From Streptomyces cellulosae (lineage in GTDB: Bacteria; Actinomycetota; Actinomycetes; Streptomycetales; Streptomycetaceae), in the NCBI GenBank assembly GCA_014655195.1, contig BNBH01000001.1:124001-188000 (forward strand): a DNA stretch of 64,000 bases. Reading direction: 5' to 3'. A model generated the notes under the pieces. The model ran no database searches and was not told where the DNA came from. It worked only from the letters and a program-made list of their open reading frames with translations. The position numbers were made by a program, and so were the translations under genes. Of this stretch, positions 55,649-64,000 are shown piece by piece (position 1 is the stretch's first letter; every line of letters starts with the position of its first letter).

Positions 55649-56890
55649 CTACTCGTTCGCGGCCTTGGGGCGGTCGCCGTCCTCGTACTGGTCGAAGAGC
55701 GGCGTGCGTCCGCGCTCGCGGGAGCGGCGGGCGGAGGCGGCGCGGCGGGCGTCGGTGCGGCCGTCGCCCGCGTCCCGGTCGTCGGCTGCCGGGGGCTCCG
55801 GCTCCGCGTCCGCCGCCTGGGCCTCCTCGGCCGGTACGGCGCTGGAGCGGGCGGAGCTCCAGGTGTCCGGGGCGCCGAGGTCGACGTCGCCGGAGGCGCG
55901 CGGGGCGACCGGGGCGGTCACGTACGTGGGGAGCGGGACGGGGACCGGGTCCCAGCTGTCGCCGCCCTGGCCGGGCCGCCGGCTGCGCTCGCGCTGCTGG
56001 TCGACCCACTCGGCGTGGTCGGTCTGCTCGACCAGCGCGCGCCGGTCCGCGGCGAGCGCGGACAGACCCGGGTCGGTGTCGGCGCCCGCTTCCGGGCCCT
56101 CCGGTTCGTCCGGGTCGGCCTCGTCGACGACGGGACGGCGACGGGGCCGCCGCTCGCGCAGCCGCTGCGCCGCGGCCTCGGCCTGGCGGCGGTCCATCTG
56201 GTAGGCGAACCGGCGGCGCTCCTGGGAGCGCAGGTAGGCGATGTAGGCGCTGAGCAGCACGGCGGGCACGCCCGGCGCCCAGAGGAACGCGAGACCGCCG
56301 ACGGCGGCGACGACCGCGCCGAGCGTGAAGGCGAGGAACAGCATCGTGATGGTGCGCCGGCGGCGCGCGAGCACCTTCGAGCGCCGGGCGCGCTCGGCGG
56401 CGGCCTGCGCGGTGCGGTCGCGGCGCGCGGCGTCCGGGGAGCGGCGCGCGGCGGGCACGCGGCCCTGGGCGGCGGGCCGCTCGTCGCGGGAGGTCGGCCG
56501 CTCGTCGCGCGGGGCGGGCGCCTCGGACGCGTGCGGTTCGCCGCGCTCCTGCCGCTCCTGCCGCTCCGGCCGTTCCTCGGGCGGGGCCGGCAGGGGCGCC
56601 TGGGTCTGCGGACGGGTCTGGGACACGGCGAAGGCCCGGACGTCCACCGAGTCGGTGATCGCATCCGGGTCGTGGACGCCCTGCTCCCCCTCGTCGGCGG
56701 AGCGCGCCCGCAGGTCCTTGGCGTACCGGCGCTCCATGCCCGCCCGTCCGGACAGCAGCCGGATGGCGGTGCTGAAGCGTTCCGTCGGACGCGCCTCGTT
56801 CAGCTCGTCCTGCCTACGGAGCCACATCGGCACCAAGTAGGCGGCCCAGGCCCCGACGATGACTGCGTAGATGAGGCCGCTGCTGCTCAC
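55649..56890 (-). CDS. SepX/GlpR-like divisome membrane protein
   Basis: 413-aa protein. It has an N-terminal transmembrane helix (about 4-23), a long charged Arg/Glu/Pro-rich disordered region (about 90-175), two adjacent transmembrane helices (about 180-203 and 205-221) and an acidic/basic disordered tail ending in DRPKAANE. This matches actinobacterial SepX, also called the gephyrin-like-protein receptor GlpR, which interacts with FtsZ and with a MoeA-like protein (Glp). A moeA homologue lies 2 kb upstream on the same strand. GTG 56890 has a leaderless-type TACGGT 7 bp upstream. Confidence 0.8.
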   Translation of the reverse strand: MSSSGLIYAVIVGAWAAYLVPMWLRRQDELNEARPTERFSTAIRLLSGRAGMERRYAKDLRARSADEGEQGVHDPDAITDSVDVRAFAVSQTRPQTQAPLPAPPEERPERQERQERGEPHASEAPAPRDERPTSRDERPAAQGRVPAARRSPDAARRDRTAQAAAERARRSKVLARRRRTITMLFLAFTLGAVVAAVGGLAFLWAPGVPAVLLSAYIAYLRSQERRRFAYQMDRRQAEAAAQRLRERRPRRRPVVDEADPDEPEGPEAGADTDPGLSALAADRRALVEQTDHAEWVDQQRERSRRPGQGGDSWDPVPVPLPTYVTAPVAPRASGDVDLGAPDTWSSARSSAVPAEEAQAADAEPEPPAADDRDAGDGRTDARRAASARRSRERGRTPLFDQYEDGDRPKAANE

Positions 56891-57063
56891 GTCTCACACC
56901 GTAGAGGGGTTTGCACGGGGCCATAGGCCAATTGGGCCGGTGTGTCGCACGATCTGGCTGATATTTCGAACTTTTCTTGTGATGGATGCGATCAGACAGG
57001 CGCCGGATCCCGGTAATTGCCGGTTCCGAGTCGGTCATCCCGCGCCACAATTCGAACGTATAT

Positions 57064-57747
57064 TCAATTACCGGGGCCGTGCGGGATTCCCCGGTCGCGC
57101 TGTTCGCGTCCGGGCAGCTCATGGCGGGACCGCTCCTGCGCGCGGGTGCGGCGCCAGCGGGCGAGGAGACCGTCGGGGACTTCTTCCGCGGTGAGCGCGA
57201 ACACGAGATGGTCGCGCCACGCGCCGTCGATGTGGAGATAGCGCGGGCGCAGCCCTTCCTCGCGGAATCCGAGTTTCTCCACGACCCTGCGGCTCGGCCC
57301 GTTCTCGGGGCGAATGCAGACCTCGATGCGGTGCAGTCCGACCGTGCGGAAACAGTGGTCGACGACCATCGCGACGGACGTCGGCACCACGCCCCGTCCG
57401 GCGACGGCCTCGTCCACCCAGTAGCCGATGTGCCCGGAGCACATGGAGCCCCAGGTGATCCCGGCGACCGTCAACTGCCCGACCAGGCGCCCCTGGTACT
57501 CGATGACGAACGGCAGCATGCGGCCCGCGTTGGCCTCGGAGCGCAGGTGGCGCACCATCTGACGGTAGGTGGGGCGGTGGGTGACGGGGCCGCTGGGCGT
57601 GGGCGGCGGGATGGTCGCCTCCCAGGGCCGCAGCCAGTCGCGGTTGCGGCGGTTCACCTCGCGCCAGGCCTTCTGGTCGCGCAGCTTTATCGGCCGGAGG
57701 ACGATGTCGCCGTCCCTCAGCTCCGCGGGCCAGTACGGGGCGTTCAG
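57064..57747 (-). CDS. RimJ/RimL-type GNAT N-acetyltransferase with probable CTG start
   Basis: 227-aa ribosomal-protein-type acetyltransferase. The conserved N-terminal beta-strand IVLRPIKLRDQKAW, then NRDWLRPWEATIP, GYWVDEAVAGRGV and CIRPENGPSRRVVEKLGF identify the family. No ATG, GTG or TTG precedes the first strand in this frame. A CTG at 57747 overlaps the mogA stop as CTGA, in the position where ATGA/GTGA couplings occur elsewhere here. The first GTG (57657) would remove the conserved strand, so the CTG is preferred. Confidence 0.8.
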   Translation of the reverse strand: MNAPYWPAELRDGDIVLRPIKLRDQKAWREVNRRNRDWLRPWEATIPPPTPSGPVTHRPTYRQMVRHLRSEANAGRMLPFVIEYQGRLVGQLTVAGITWGSMCSGHIGYWVDEAVAGRGVVPTSVAMVVDHCFRTVGLHRIEVCIRPENGPSRRVVEKLGFREEGLRPRYLHIDGAWRDHLVFALTAEEVPDGLLARWRRTRAQERSRHELPGREQRDRGIPHGPGN

Positions 57748-58265
57748 CTCGCACCCCCGTCGCCGGCGTCCGTGCGGGGGTGGTCCCCGCCGCGCAGCTG
57801 GTCCACCGCGTGCCTCAGCAGCGGCTCCAGGACGGCGAGGCCGTCCTTCACCCCGCCGCTGGAGCCGGGCAGGTTGACGATCAGCGTGCCGCGCGCGACC
57901 CCGGCCAGCCCCCGGGAGAGGGCGGCGGTGGGCACCTTGTCCCGGCCGTACGCGCGGATGGCCTCCGCGATGCCGGGGACCTCGCGGTCGATCACCCGGC
58001 GGGTGGCCTCGGGGGTGCGGTCGGTGGGCGAGACGCCGGTGCCGCCGGTGGTGACGACGACGTCGTACCCGGCGTCGACGGCGGCGCGCAGGGCGGCCTC
58101 CACGGGGTCGCCGTCGGGGACGACCCGCGGGCCGTCCACGGCGAAGCCGAAGCGCTTCAGGCCGTCGGCGATCAGCGGGCCGCCCGTGTCCTGGTAGACG
58201 CCGGCGGCGGCGCGGTTGGACGCCGTGACGACGAGGGCCCGGTACGGGGCCGCGGAGGGCGTCAT
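57744..58265 (-). CDS. mogA: molybdopterin adenylyltransferase-like protein (MogA/MoaB)
   Basis: 173-aa cofactor-biosynthesis enzyme that activates molybdopterin with ATP. It shows the MoCF fold core, [20 protein letters not shown] (about 10-29), [18 protein letters not shown] and [16 protein letters not shown] 58265 overlaps the moaC stop (ATGA). Its stop overlaps the CTG start of the next gene. It belongs to the series galU, moeA, moaC, mogA, GNAT. Confidence 0.9.
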   Translation of the reverse strand: MTPSAAPYRALVVTASNRAAAGVYQDTGGPLIADGLKRFGFAVDGPRVVPDGDPVEAALRAAVDAGYDVVVTTGGTGVSPTDRTPEATRRVIDREVPGIAEAIRAYGRDKVPTAALSRGLAGVARGTLIVNLPGSSGGVKDGLAVLEPLLRHAVDQLRGGDHPRTDAGDGGAS

Positions 58266-58777
58266 GACCGGCTCCAGTCGCCCGACTTGCCGCCCGTCTT
58301 CTCCTCCACCCGCACGTCCGTGATGACCGCCTCCTTGTCGACCGCCTTGACCATGTCGATCACGGTGAGCGCGGCCACGGACACCGCGGTGAGGGCTTCC
58401 ATCTCGACGCCCGTGCGGTCCGTCGTCCGTACGGTCGCCGCGATCTCCACGGCGTCGTCCGCGACCTTCAGGTCCAGTTTCACACCGGACAGGGCCAGGG
58501 GGTGGCACAGCGGGACGAGGTCGGGGGTGCGTTTGGCGCCCATGATGCCCGCGATGCGCGCGGTGGCGAGCGCGTCGCCCTTGGGCACGCCCTCGCCGCG
58601 CAGCAGCTCGATCACGCGGGGCGCGACGAGCACGCGGCCGGTGGCGCGCGCGGTGCGCGCGGTGACGTCCTTGGCGGACACGTCGACCATGCGGGCGGCG
58701 CCCGCCTCGTCGATGTGGGTCAGACGGGACTGGTCGTCGGTGGGTCCGGGGGTGTCCCCCCGGGATGGCACGGTCAT
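58262..58777 (-). CDS. moaC: cyclic pyranopterin monophosphate synthase
   Basis: 171-aa enzyme that forms cyclic pyranopterin monophosphate, the second step of molybdenum-cofactor synthesis. Diagnostic segments: [18 protein letters not shown] (about 19-36), [18 protein letters not shown] with the catalytic-region Cys-His and [16 protein letters not shown] plus [11 protein letters not shown] 58777 is used. It overlaps mogA and follows moeA after an 86-bp gap. Confidence 0.94.
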   Translation of the reverse strand: MTVPSRGDTPGPTDDQSRLTHIDEAGAARMVDVSAKDVTARTARATGRVLVAPRVIELLRGEGVPKGDALATARIAGIMGAKRTPDLVPLCHPLALSGVKLDLKVADDAVEIAATVRTTDRTGVEMEALTAVSVAALTVIDMVKAVDKEAVITDVRVEEKTGGKSGDWSRS

Positions 58778-58863
58778 GATCGTGTGGCGCTCCCGGTCCT
58801 GGCCCGGCGCGGTGCGGGGCGCGGGCCTGCTGTGCGCGACACGGTACCGCCATCGGGCGGTGC

Positions 58864-60186
58864 TCAGCCGAGCAGGACCACCTCGACCTCGGTGCCCGGC
58901 GCCACGTCCTCGACGTCCTCGGGGACGACGACGAGCGCGTTCGCCCGGGCGAGGGCGGCGACCAGATGCGATCCGGCGCCGCCGACGGGCGTGACGACGC
59001 CGTCGGCGTAGCGGCCGCGCAGGAACTGGCGGCGGCCCTTCGGGGAGGTCAGCGCCTTCTCGGCCCTCAGTTCGGCGCGCACGCGCGGCCGGTGCACGTC
59101 CCTCAGGCCCATCAGGGTGCGGATGGCGGGGCGGACGAACAGCTCGAAGGAGACGTACGAGGAGACCGGGTTGCCGGGGAGGGCGAGCAGCGGGGTGTGG
59201 TCGGGGCCGACGGTGCCGAAGCCCTGCGGCTTGCCCGGCTGCATGGCGAGCTTGCGGAACTCCACGCCGCTGCCGGGCTCGTCCTCGTCGCCCGCGTGCG
59301 ACAGCGCCTCCTTGACGACGTCGTACGCCCCGACGCTGACGCCGCCGGAGGTGACCATCAGATCGGCGCGGACCAGCTGGTCCTCGATGGTGTCGCGGAG
59401 GGTCTCGGCGTCGTCGGCGACGGCGCCGACGCGGTAGGCGATGGCTCCGGCGTCGCGGGCGGCCGCGGTGAGGGCGAAGCTGTTGGAGTCGTAGATCTGG
59501 CCGGGGCGCAGCGGCTCGTCGGGCTGGACGAGTTCGCTGCCGGTGGAGAGCACCACCACGCGCGGACGCGGCCGCACCCGGACCGTGCCGCGGCCGACGG
59601 CGGCGAGGAGGGAGATCTGCGGCGGGCCGAGGACGGTGCCGGCCTCCAGGACGCGGTCGCCGGCCCGTACGTCGCTGCCCTCGGCGCGCACGTGCGCGCG
59701 GGCGGGCGCGGGGCGGTAGACGCTGACCTGTCCGCCGGCGGCCTCGGGGGCGAGGCTGCGGGCACGCATCCCGGAGACGGGGCCCTCGCCGAGTCCGCCG
59801 TCGGTCCACTCGACGGGGACGACGGTCTCGGCGCCGGGCGGGAGCGGGGCGCCGGTCATGATGCGCGCGGCCTGCCCGGGGCCCACGTGCAGGGGGTCGG
59901 CCGCACCGGCCGCGACGTCGCCGACGACCTCGAGCGAGGCCGGGTACTCCTCGCTCGCGCCCGCGACGTCGGCGACCCGCACCGCGTAGCCGTCCATCGA
60001 GCTGTTGTCGAAGGGGGGCAGGGAGACCGGGACCGTGATGTCCTCGACGAGGACGCAGCCCTGTGCGTCGAGGAGGTTCAGCTCGATGGGGTCGAGCGGG
60101 CGGACGGTCGCGAGGATGTCGTCCAGGTGCTCGTCCACCGACCAGAGGTGGTCCGGTTCTGCGGTGCGGGGCGCGGCGCTGCTCAA
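58864..60186 (-). CDS. moeA: molybdopterin molybdenumtransferase MoeA, or gephyrin-like Glp
   Basis: 440-aa protein of the MoeA/gephyrin-E family. It has MDGYAVR in domain II, the MoCF motif [24 protein letters not shown], and [13 protein letters not shown] 60186 overlaps the galU stop (TTGA) and yields [15 protein letters not shown]. In Corynebacterium a MoeA paralog, Glp, acts in cell division with GlpR. The presence of SepX/GlpR in the same neighbourhood makes a Glp role plausible. Sequence alone does not tell Glp from a true MoeA. Confidence 0.85.
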   Translation of the reverse strand: MSSAAPRTAEPDHLWSVDEHLDDILATVRPLDPIELNLLDAQGCVLVEDITVPVSLPPFDNSSMDGYAVRVADVAGASEEYPASLEVVGDVAAGAADPLHVGPGQAARIMTGAPLPPGAETVVPVEWTDGGLGEGPVSGMRARSLAPEAAGGQVSVYRPAPARAHVRAEGSDVRAGDRVLEAGTVLGPPQISLLAAVGRGTVRVRPRPRVVVLSTGSELVQPDEPLRPGQIYDSNSFALTAAARDAGAIAYRVGAVADDAETLRDTIEDQLVRADLMVTSGGVSVGAYDVVKEALSHAGDEDEPGSGVEFRKLAMQPGKPQGFGTVGPDHTPLLALPGNPVSSYVSFELFVRPAIRTLMGLRDVHRPRVRAELRAEKALTSPKGRRQFLRGRYADGVVTPVGGAGSHLVAALARANALVVVPEDVEDVAPGTEVEVVLLG

Positions 60187-61094
60187 CGTTGCTGCATCTC
60201 CTCGGTGACGAATCGCTGGAGCCAGGTCCGGAAGTCCGGTCCCAGGTCCTCACGTTCGCATGCGAGACGGACAATGGCACGCAGGTAGTCCCCGCGGTCG
60301 CCGGTGTCATAGCGGCGGCCGTGGAAGATGACGCCGTGCACCGGGCCGCCGAGCGTGGCGTCCGCGGCGAGCTGCTGGAGGGCGTCGGTCAGCTGGATCT
60401 CGCCGCCGCGGCCGGGCTCGGTCTTGCTCAGCACGTCGAAGACGGCCGGGTCGAGGACGTAGCGGCCGATGATGGCGAAGTGGGAGGGCGCCTCCTCGCG
60501 GGAGGGCTTCTCGACCAGTCCGCTGAGCCGGACGACGTCGGCGTCGGCGGTGGCCTCGACGGCGGCGGAGCCGTAGAGGTGGATCTGCTCGGGGGCCACC
60601 TCCATCAGCGCGACGACGCTGCCGCCGTGCTCCTGCCGCACCTCGATCATGCGCTGGAGCAGCGGGTCGCGCGGGTCGATCAGGTCGTCGCCGAGGAGGA
60701 CGGCGAAGGGTTCGTCGCCGACGTGCGGGGCGGCGCACAGCACGGCGTGGCCGAGGCCCTTCGGGTCGCCCTGGCGGACGTAGTGCATGGTGGCGAGGTC
60801 GCTGGACTCCTGGACCTTGGCGAGACGCTCGCCGTCGCCCTTGTTCTCGAGCGCGGACTCGAGTTCGTAGTTGCGGTCGAAGTGGTCCTCGAGGGGGCGC
60901 TTGTTGCGGCCCGTGACCATGAGGACGTCGTCGAGGCCGGCGGCGACGGCCTCCTCGACCACGTACTGGATCGCCGGCTTGTCGACCACCGGCAGCATCT
61001 CCTTGGGCGTGGCCTTGGTGGCCGGCAGGAACCGGGTGCCGAGACCGGCGGCGGGGATGACAGCCTTGCTGATCCGCGGGTGTGACTGAGACAT
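60183..61094 (-). CDS. galU: UTP-glucose-1-phosphate uridylyltransferase
   Basis: 303-aa enzyme making UDP-glucose from glucose-1-phosphate and UTP. The nucleotide-binding start [14 protein letters not shown] (about 11-24) and [23 protein letters not shown] are diagnostic; the sugar-site [21 protein letters not shown] follows. ATG 61094 is preferred; GTG 61103 would add three residues. A TAGGGT hexamer seven bases upstream suggests leaderless transcription. First gene of the molybdenum-cofactor series. Confidence 0.95.
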   Translation of the reverse strand: MSQSHPRISKAVIPAAGLGTRFLPATKATPKEMLPVVDKPAIQYVVEEAVAAGLDDVLMVTGRNKRPLEDHFDRNYELESALENKGDGERLAKVQESSDLATMHYVRQGDPKGLGHAVLCAAPHVGDEPFAVLLGDDLIDPRDPLLQRMIEVRQEHGGSVVALMEVAPEQIHLYGSAAVEATADADVVRLSGLVEKPSREEAPSHFAIIGRYVLDPAVFDVLSKTEPGRGGEIQLTDALQQLAADATLGGPVHGVIFHGRRYDTGDRGDYLRAIVRLACEREDLGPDFRTWLQRFVTEEMQQR

Positions 61095-61186
61095 GGGCGA
61101 CACCCTAGCCGGTGTCTTTGTACTGAATCTGTGACTCCGCTGAAAAAATCCTCATATGAGCACATGAAGACAGCACAAGGATCGAC

Positions 61187-61822
61187 TTGAGACATAACCG
61201 AGGCCAGCCCGAACCTGACAAGCGCACACGACGGCGTGAAGTCCTCCAGGTGAGGAACGGATTGACGGCCGATGACGTTCAGGAGCACGCCGCCGCCCTG
61301 GCCCGCCGGGCGCTCGCCCTGCCCGAGCTGGCCGACGCCCGCACGGTGGCCGCGTACGTCTCCGTGGGGAGCGAACCCGGCACCCTCACGCTGCTGGACG
61401 AGCTCCGCGCGCGGGGCGTGCGGGTGCTGCTGCCCGCGCTGCTGCCCGACAACGACCTGGCGTGGGGCGTCTACCGGGGCCCGGACTCCCTGCTGCCCAC
61501 CCGGCACGGCGGCGGGCGGATGACCCTTCTGGAGCCCTCCGGGGAGCGGCTGGGCCCGCGCGCCGTGACGGAGGCGGACGCCGTGCTGCTGCCCGGCCTG
61601 TCGGTGGACGCCCGCGGGATGCGCCTGGGCCGCGGCGGCGGCTCCTACGACCGTGTCCTCGCCCGCCTGGAGCGGGCCCGGGTGCGTCCGGCGCTGGTGG
61701 TGCTGCTGTACGACTGGGAGGTCGTGGAGCGGGTGCCGGAGGAGCCGCACGACCGGCCGGTGGACGCGGTGGTGACCCCGTCCGGGGTGCGGCGGTTCGG
61801 CCGCCCCGATCCGGAGTCCTGA
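61187..61822 (+). CDS. 5-formyltetrahydrofolate cyclo-ligase
   Basis: 211-aa ATP-dependent enzyme that converts 5-formyl-THF into 5,10-methenyl-THF. The C-terminal ATP-site motif GMRLGRGGGSYDRVL and the VSVGSEPGTLTLL segment identify it. A TTG start at 61187 is chosen because AAGGA (61177-61181) lies five bases upstream; a GTG near 61252 would shorten it by about 22 residues. Divergent from galU, with an 92-bp intergenic region. Confidence 0.87.
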   Translation: MRHNRGQPEPDKRTRRREVLQVRNGLTADDVQEHAAALARRALALPELADARTVAAYVSVGSEPGTLTLLDELRARGVRVLLPALLPDNDLAWGVYRGPDSLLPTRHGGGRMTLLEPSGERLGPRAVTEADAVLLPGLSVDARGMRLGRGGGSYDRVLARLERARVRPALVVLLYDWEVVERVPEEPHDRPVDAVVTPSGVRRFGRPDPES

Positions 61823-61844
61823 GAGCCGCCCCCCCCAAAGGAGA

Positions 61845-61874
61845 ACCGGCCTCCACGCGCGCGTGGAGGCCGGT
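61845..61874. terminator. bidirectional terminator between folate and penicillin-acylase genes
   Basis: A 30-nt perfect palindrome with 15-bp arms (61845-61859 with 61860-61874), between convergent genes. Confidence 0.85.
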
Positions 61875-61902
61875 CTGCGGGTCCGCGGGGTGCGGCGGCA
61901 AG

Positions 61903-64000
61903 TCAGGGCTTGAGCACCAGGGTGTCGGTGGTGGAGTCCTCGACCGCCTTCTCCGAGTAGGCCCACTCCAGCAGTTCGCCCTCGGCCCACTTGTCCGTCT
62001 GGTCGACGTAGTGGGCGTTGTAGGCGTGGCCGGAGGCTCCCGTGAGGTTGATCCAGCGGGACTTGTCGAGGTCGTCGAGGTTGACGACCATCCGCATGGA
62101 CGGCACCCACACCACGCCGTAGCCGCCGGAGGCGTTCCAGCCGGTGGCGTTGACGGTGGCCTCGCCGCCGCCGAGCTTCCACGGGCCCCGGTTGAGCACG
62201 TACTTCACGAAGCCCGGGCCGTCGCTGCCGAGCGTCTGGTTGTCCAGGAACAGGCGGTGCAGGCGGCCCCAGTTCCAGGTGTCGATGTCCTTGCCGAGCT
62301 TGGCGGTCAGCTCCCAACGGGCGTCGATCATGGCCCGCTTGAACAGCTCGTCACGGTTCTCCGCGCCCGGCCGGGTGCCGCGCTTCGGCGTCGTCCACCA
62401 CTCACTGTCCTCGTCGGCCATCAGCCGGCGGACCACCTCGAACCAGCGGTCGCCGCCGTCCGGCTGCGCCTGGCTCGCGGAGCGCTGGCCGCACTCGCGG
62501 ACCTTGCCCGCCTCGTCGGCCGGGCCGGTGGTGTTGACCGGCTCGACCCACAGGCACTGGCCCTTGACCCGCAGCTCCTTGGGCAGCTTGTGACCGAGGG
62601 ACAGCTTGAGGATGTTGCGCCAGACGGAGTTGAAGTACGCGGCGGCCGCCGAGTCGGCGTCCTGGGTGTAGTCCCAGCCCTCCAGCAGCTTCTGCGCCTC
62701 GCGGACGTGCTCGTCACCGACGTCGATCTTGAGCAGTTCGGGCACCAGCAGCTTGGCGATGGAGCTGGAGTTGTCCAGCTGCATCTGCCGCATGTCGTCC
62801 GTGGAGATCTTCCCGCCGTCCTTGATCTTCGACTGGATCAGGTCGTTGATCCGCTGGCTGCGGGCGCCGTAGCCCCAGTCGGTGGTCAGCGTGTACGGGT
62901 AGTCCTCGTCGACGACGGCCTGGTTGGCGGTGACGATGTAGCCGCGCTCCGGGTCGAACTCGTAGGGCAGTTCGTCCTGGTCGACCCAGCCGGTCCACTC
63001 GTAGTCCGGGTCCCAGCCGGGGGCGGGGACGGAACCGTCGTGCTTCTCCGCGCGGGTCGGGATCTTCCCGGGCAGGGTGTAGCCGATGTGGCCCTCGGTG
63101 TCCGCGTAGACGAGGTTCTGCGAGGGCACCTCGAACAGCTCGGAGGCCTCCCGGAAGTCGTCCCAGTCCTTGGCCCGGTTGATCGCGAAGACGGCGTCCA
63201 TGGTGCGGCCGGGGTCCAGGGCGGTCCAGCGCAGCGCCACGGCGTAGCCGTCGCCCCGGTCGGGGGCGGCGCTGTCGACGGCGGCCTTCTTGCCGGTCTT
63301 CACCAGCTCGTCCGAACGGTCCGACAACAGCGGGCCGTTGTTGGTCTCACGGATCACGATCTTCCGCGAGGCGCCGCCGGCGACCTTGATGGTCTCCTCG
63401 CGCGTCTCGAACGGCACCACCTTGTCGCCGTACTGGTAGCCGTCGCCGGTGATCTTCTCCAGGTACAGGTCGGTGACGTCGACGCCGGAGTTGGTCAGGC
63501 CCCAGGCGATGTCCTGGTTGTGGCCGATTATCACGCCGGGCATGCCGGCGAAGGTGTAACCCGTGACGTCGTAGCGGCACTTGTCGGAGACGCTGCGGCA
63601 GTGCAGGCCCATCTGGTACCAGACGGACGGCAGCGAGGCCGACAGGTGCGGGTCGTTGGCGAGCAGCGGCTGGCCGGAGACGGTGTGGTCGCCGGAGACG
63701 ACCCAGGAGTTGGAGCCGATGCCGTCGCCGTTGACGCCGACGGCGGTGGGGAGGTCCTCCAGCACCTGCTGCAGGCCGGTGAGCTGACTCTCGAAGCCGG
63801 CCGCGTCGCCCTCCGCGCCGGTGCCCGTGCCGCCTTCGGCGCCACCGCTCCCCGTACCGCCGCCGAGCTCCGAACCGGCGCCCTCGCCCGATCCGGACTG
63901 GTCGCCGCTGCCGTCACCCTCGCCGTCGCCCGAGCCGCCCGCGGCCTCGAACGTGCCGCTGCCCTCGTCGTAGCCGCCCTCCTGCACGATCGGCTTGTTC
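61903..64000 (-). CDS. penicillin acylase family protein (5' part outside window)
   Basis: At least 699 codons; the reading frame continues past the right edge, so the A-chain and true start are missing. An Ntn-hydrolase precursor is expected to self-cleave before Ser in GIGSNSWVVSG (codon 63712-63714), which becomes the N-terminal nucleophile. PLLANDPHLSASLP follows, and the B-chain runs to LVLKP. Upstream of the spacer is an approximately 60-residue Gly/Ser/Glu-rich insertion (63790-63960), unusual for the family. The enzyme may hydrolyse acyl-homoserine lactones or amides. No catalytic residue looks lost in the visible part. Confidence 0.85.
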   Translation of the reverse strand, partial: NKPIVQEGGYDEGSGTFEAAGGSGDGEGDGSGDQSGSGEGAGSELGGGTGSGGAEGGTGTGAEGDAAGFESQLTGLQQVLEDLPTAVGVNGDGIGSNSWVVSGDHTVSGQPLLANDPHLSASLPSVWYQMGLHCRSVSDKCRYDVTGYTFAGMPGVIIGHNQDIAWGLTNSGVDVTDLYLEKITGDGYQYGDKVVPFETREETIKVAGGASRKIVIRETNNGPLLSDRSDELVKTGKKAAVDSAAPDRGDGYAVALRWTALDPGRTMDAVFAINRAKDWDDFREASELFEVPSQNLVYADTEGHIGYTLPGKIPTRAEKHDGSVPAPGWDPDYEWTGWVDQDELPYEFDPERGYIVTANQAVVDEDYPYTLTTDWGYGARSQRINDLIQSKIKDGGKISTDDMRQMQLDNSSSIAKLLVPELLKIDVGDEHVREAQKLLEGWDYTQDADSAAAAYFNSVWRNILKLSLGHKLPKELRVKGQCLWVEPVNTTGPADEAGKVRECGQRSASQAQPDGGDRWFEVVRRLMADEDSEWWTTPKRGTRPGAENRDELFKRAMIDARWELTAKLGKDIDTWNWGRLHRLFLDNQTLGSDGPGFVKYVLNRGPWKLGGGEATVNATGWNASGGYGVVWVPSMRMVVNLDDLDKSRWINLTGASGHAYNAHYVDQTDKWAEGELLEWAYSEKAVEDSTTDTLVLKP

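Overview
The window is high-GC chromosomal DNA from a Streptomyces. The gene content and order (prs-rplY-pth, ppc, galT-galE-galK, ispE-rsmA-rpf, pmt, ssgE, a Nur-box nickel transporter, galU-moeA-moaC-mogA-sepX), frequent GTG/TTG starts, four-base stop/start overlaps and a SsgA-like sporulation protein all fit. From memory the order resembles the core-arm region of S. coelicolor around SCO3123-SCO3185; no database was searched. It is mostly core genome. The only mobile-element trace is one decayed serine recombinase.

Layout. 1-2.1 kb: the tail of prs, rplY, pth and a small membrane protein. 2.1-10.2 kb: ppc, a desaturase-TetR operon behind twin operators, a tam-like methyltransferase with a VOC protein, MarR and LuxR regulators, and a GNAT enzyme. 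10.2-17.2 kb: a lipoprotein, an SGNH hydrolase, the galT-galE-galK operon and a divergent Na+/sugar symporter with a small partner. 17.2-24.5 kb: a gene-free palindrome-rich stretch, an atypical LuxR-type regulator lacking the phospho-acceptor Asp, two paralogous membrane-anchored beta-propeller proteins and an ABC-F ATPase. 24.6-32.8 kb: a Uma2-like nuclease, ispE-rsmA-rpf-tatD on the minus strand, a zinc-ribbon protein, rsmI, the protein O-mannosyltransferase and a 52-aa zinc-binding protein.

33.0-41.2 kb: two tandem penicillin-binding proteins, ssgE, an ECF nickel/cobalt transporter (NikMN-NikQ-NikO) behind a perfect Nur-type operator, a serine beta-lactamase-fold hydrolase and a DUF1876 protein whose 3' end shares a 16-bp tandem repeat with its convergent neighbour. 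41.4-53.0 kb: YbaK, a TetR-MMPL efflux operon divergent from a tricorn protease across two near-identical operators, a 58-aa charged protein, and a Baeyer-Villiger monooxygenase/hydrolase/short-chain dehydrogenase operon divergent from a MerR regulator. 53.1-64 kb: the recombinase relic, exonuclease III, a GNAT enzyme, tRNA-Ala(CGC), sepX/glpR, the GNAT-mogA-moaC-moeA-galU series, 5-FTHF cyclo-ligase and the 3' part of a penicillin-acylase-family gene that runs off the right edge.

Functional themes are cell-envelope growth and division (two PBPs, SsgE, Rpf, Pmt, SepX/GlpR with a MoeA/Glp-type partner), local sensor/target pairs with visible operators (desaturase-TetR, MMPL-TetR, tam-MarR, BVMO-MerR, Nur-nikMNQO), and central metabolism. 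No CRISPR array, secondary-metabolite cluster, phage or defence island was seen. Coordinates come from reading the sequence. Family calls rest on motif recognition without database searches.
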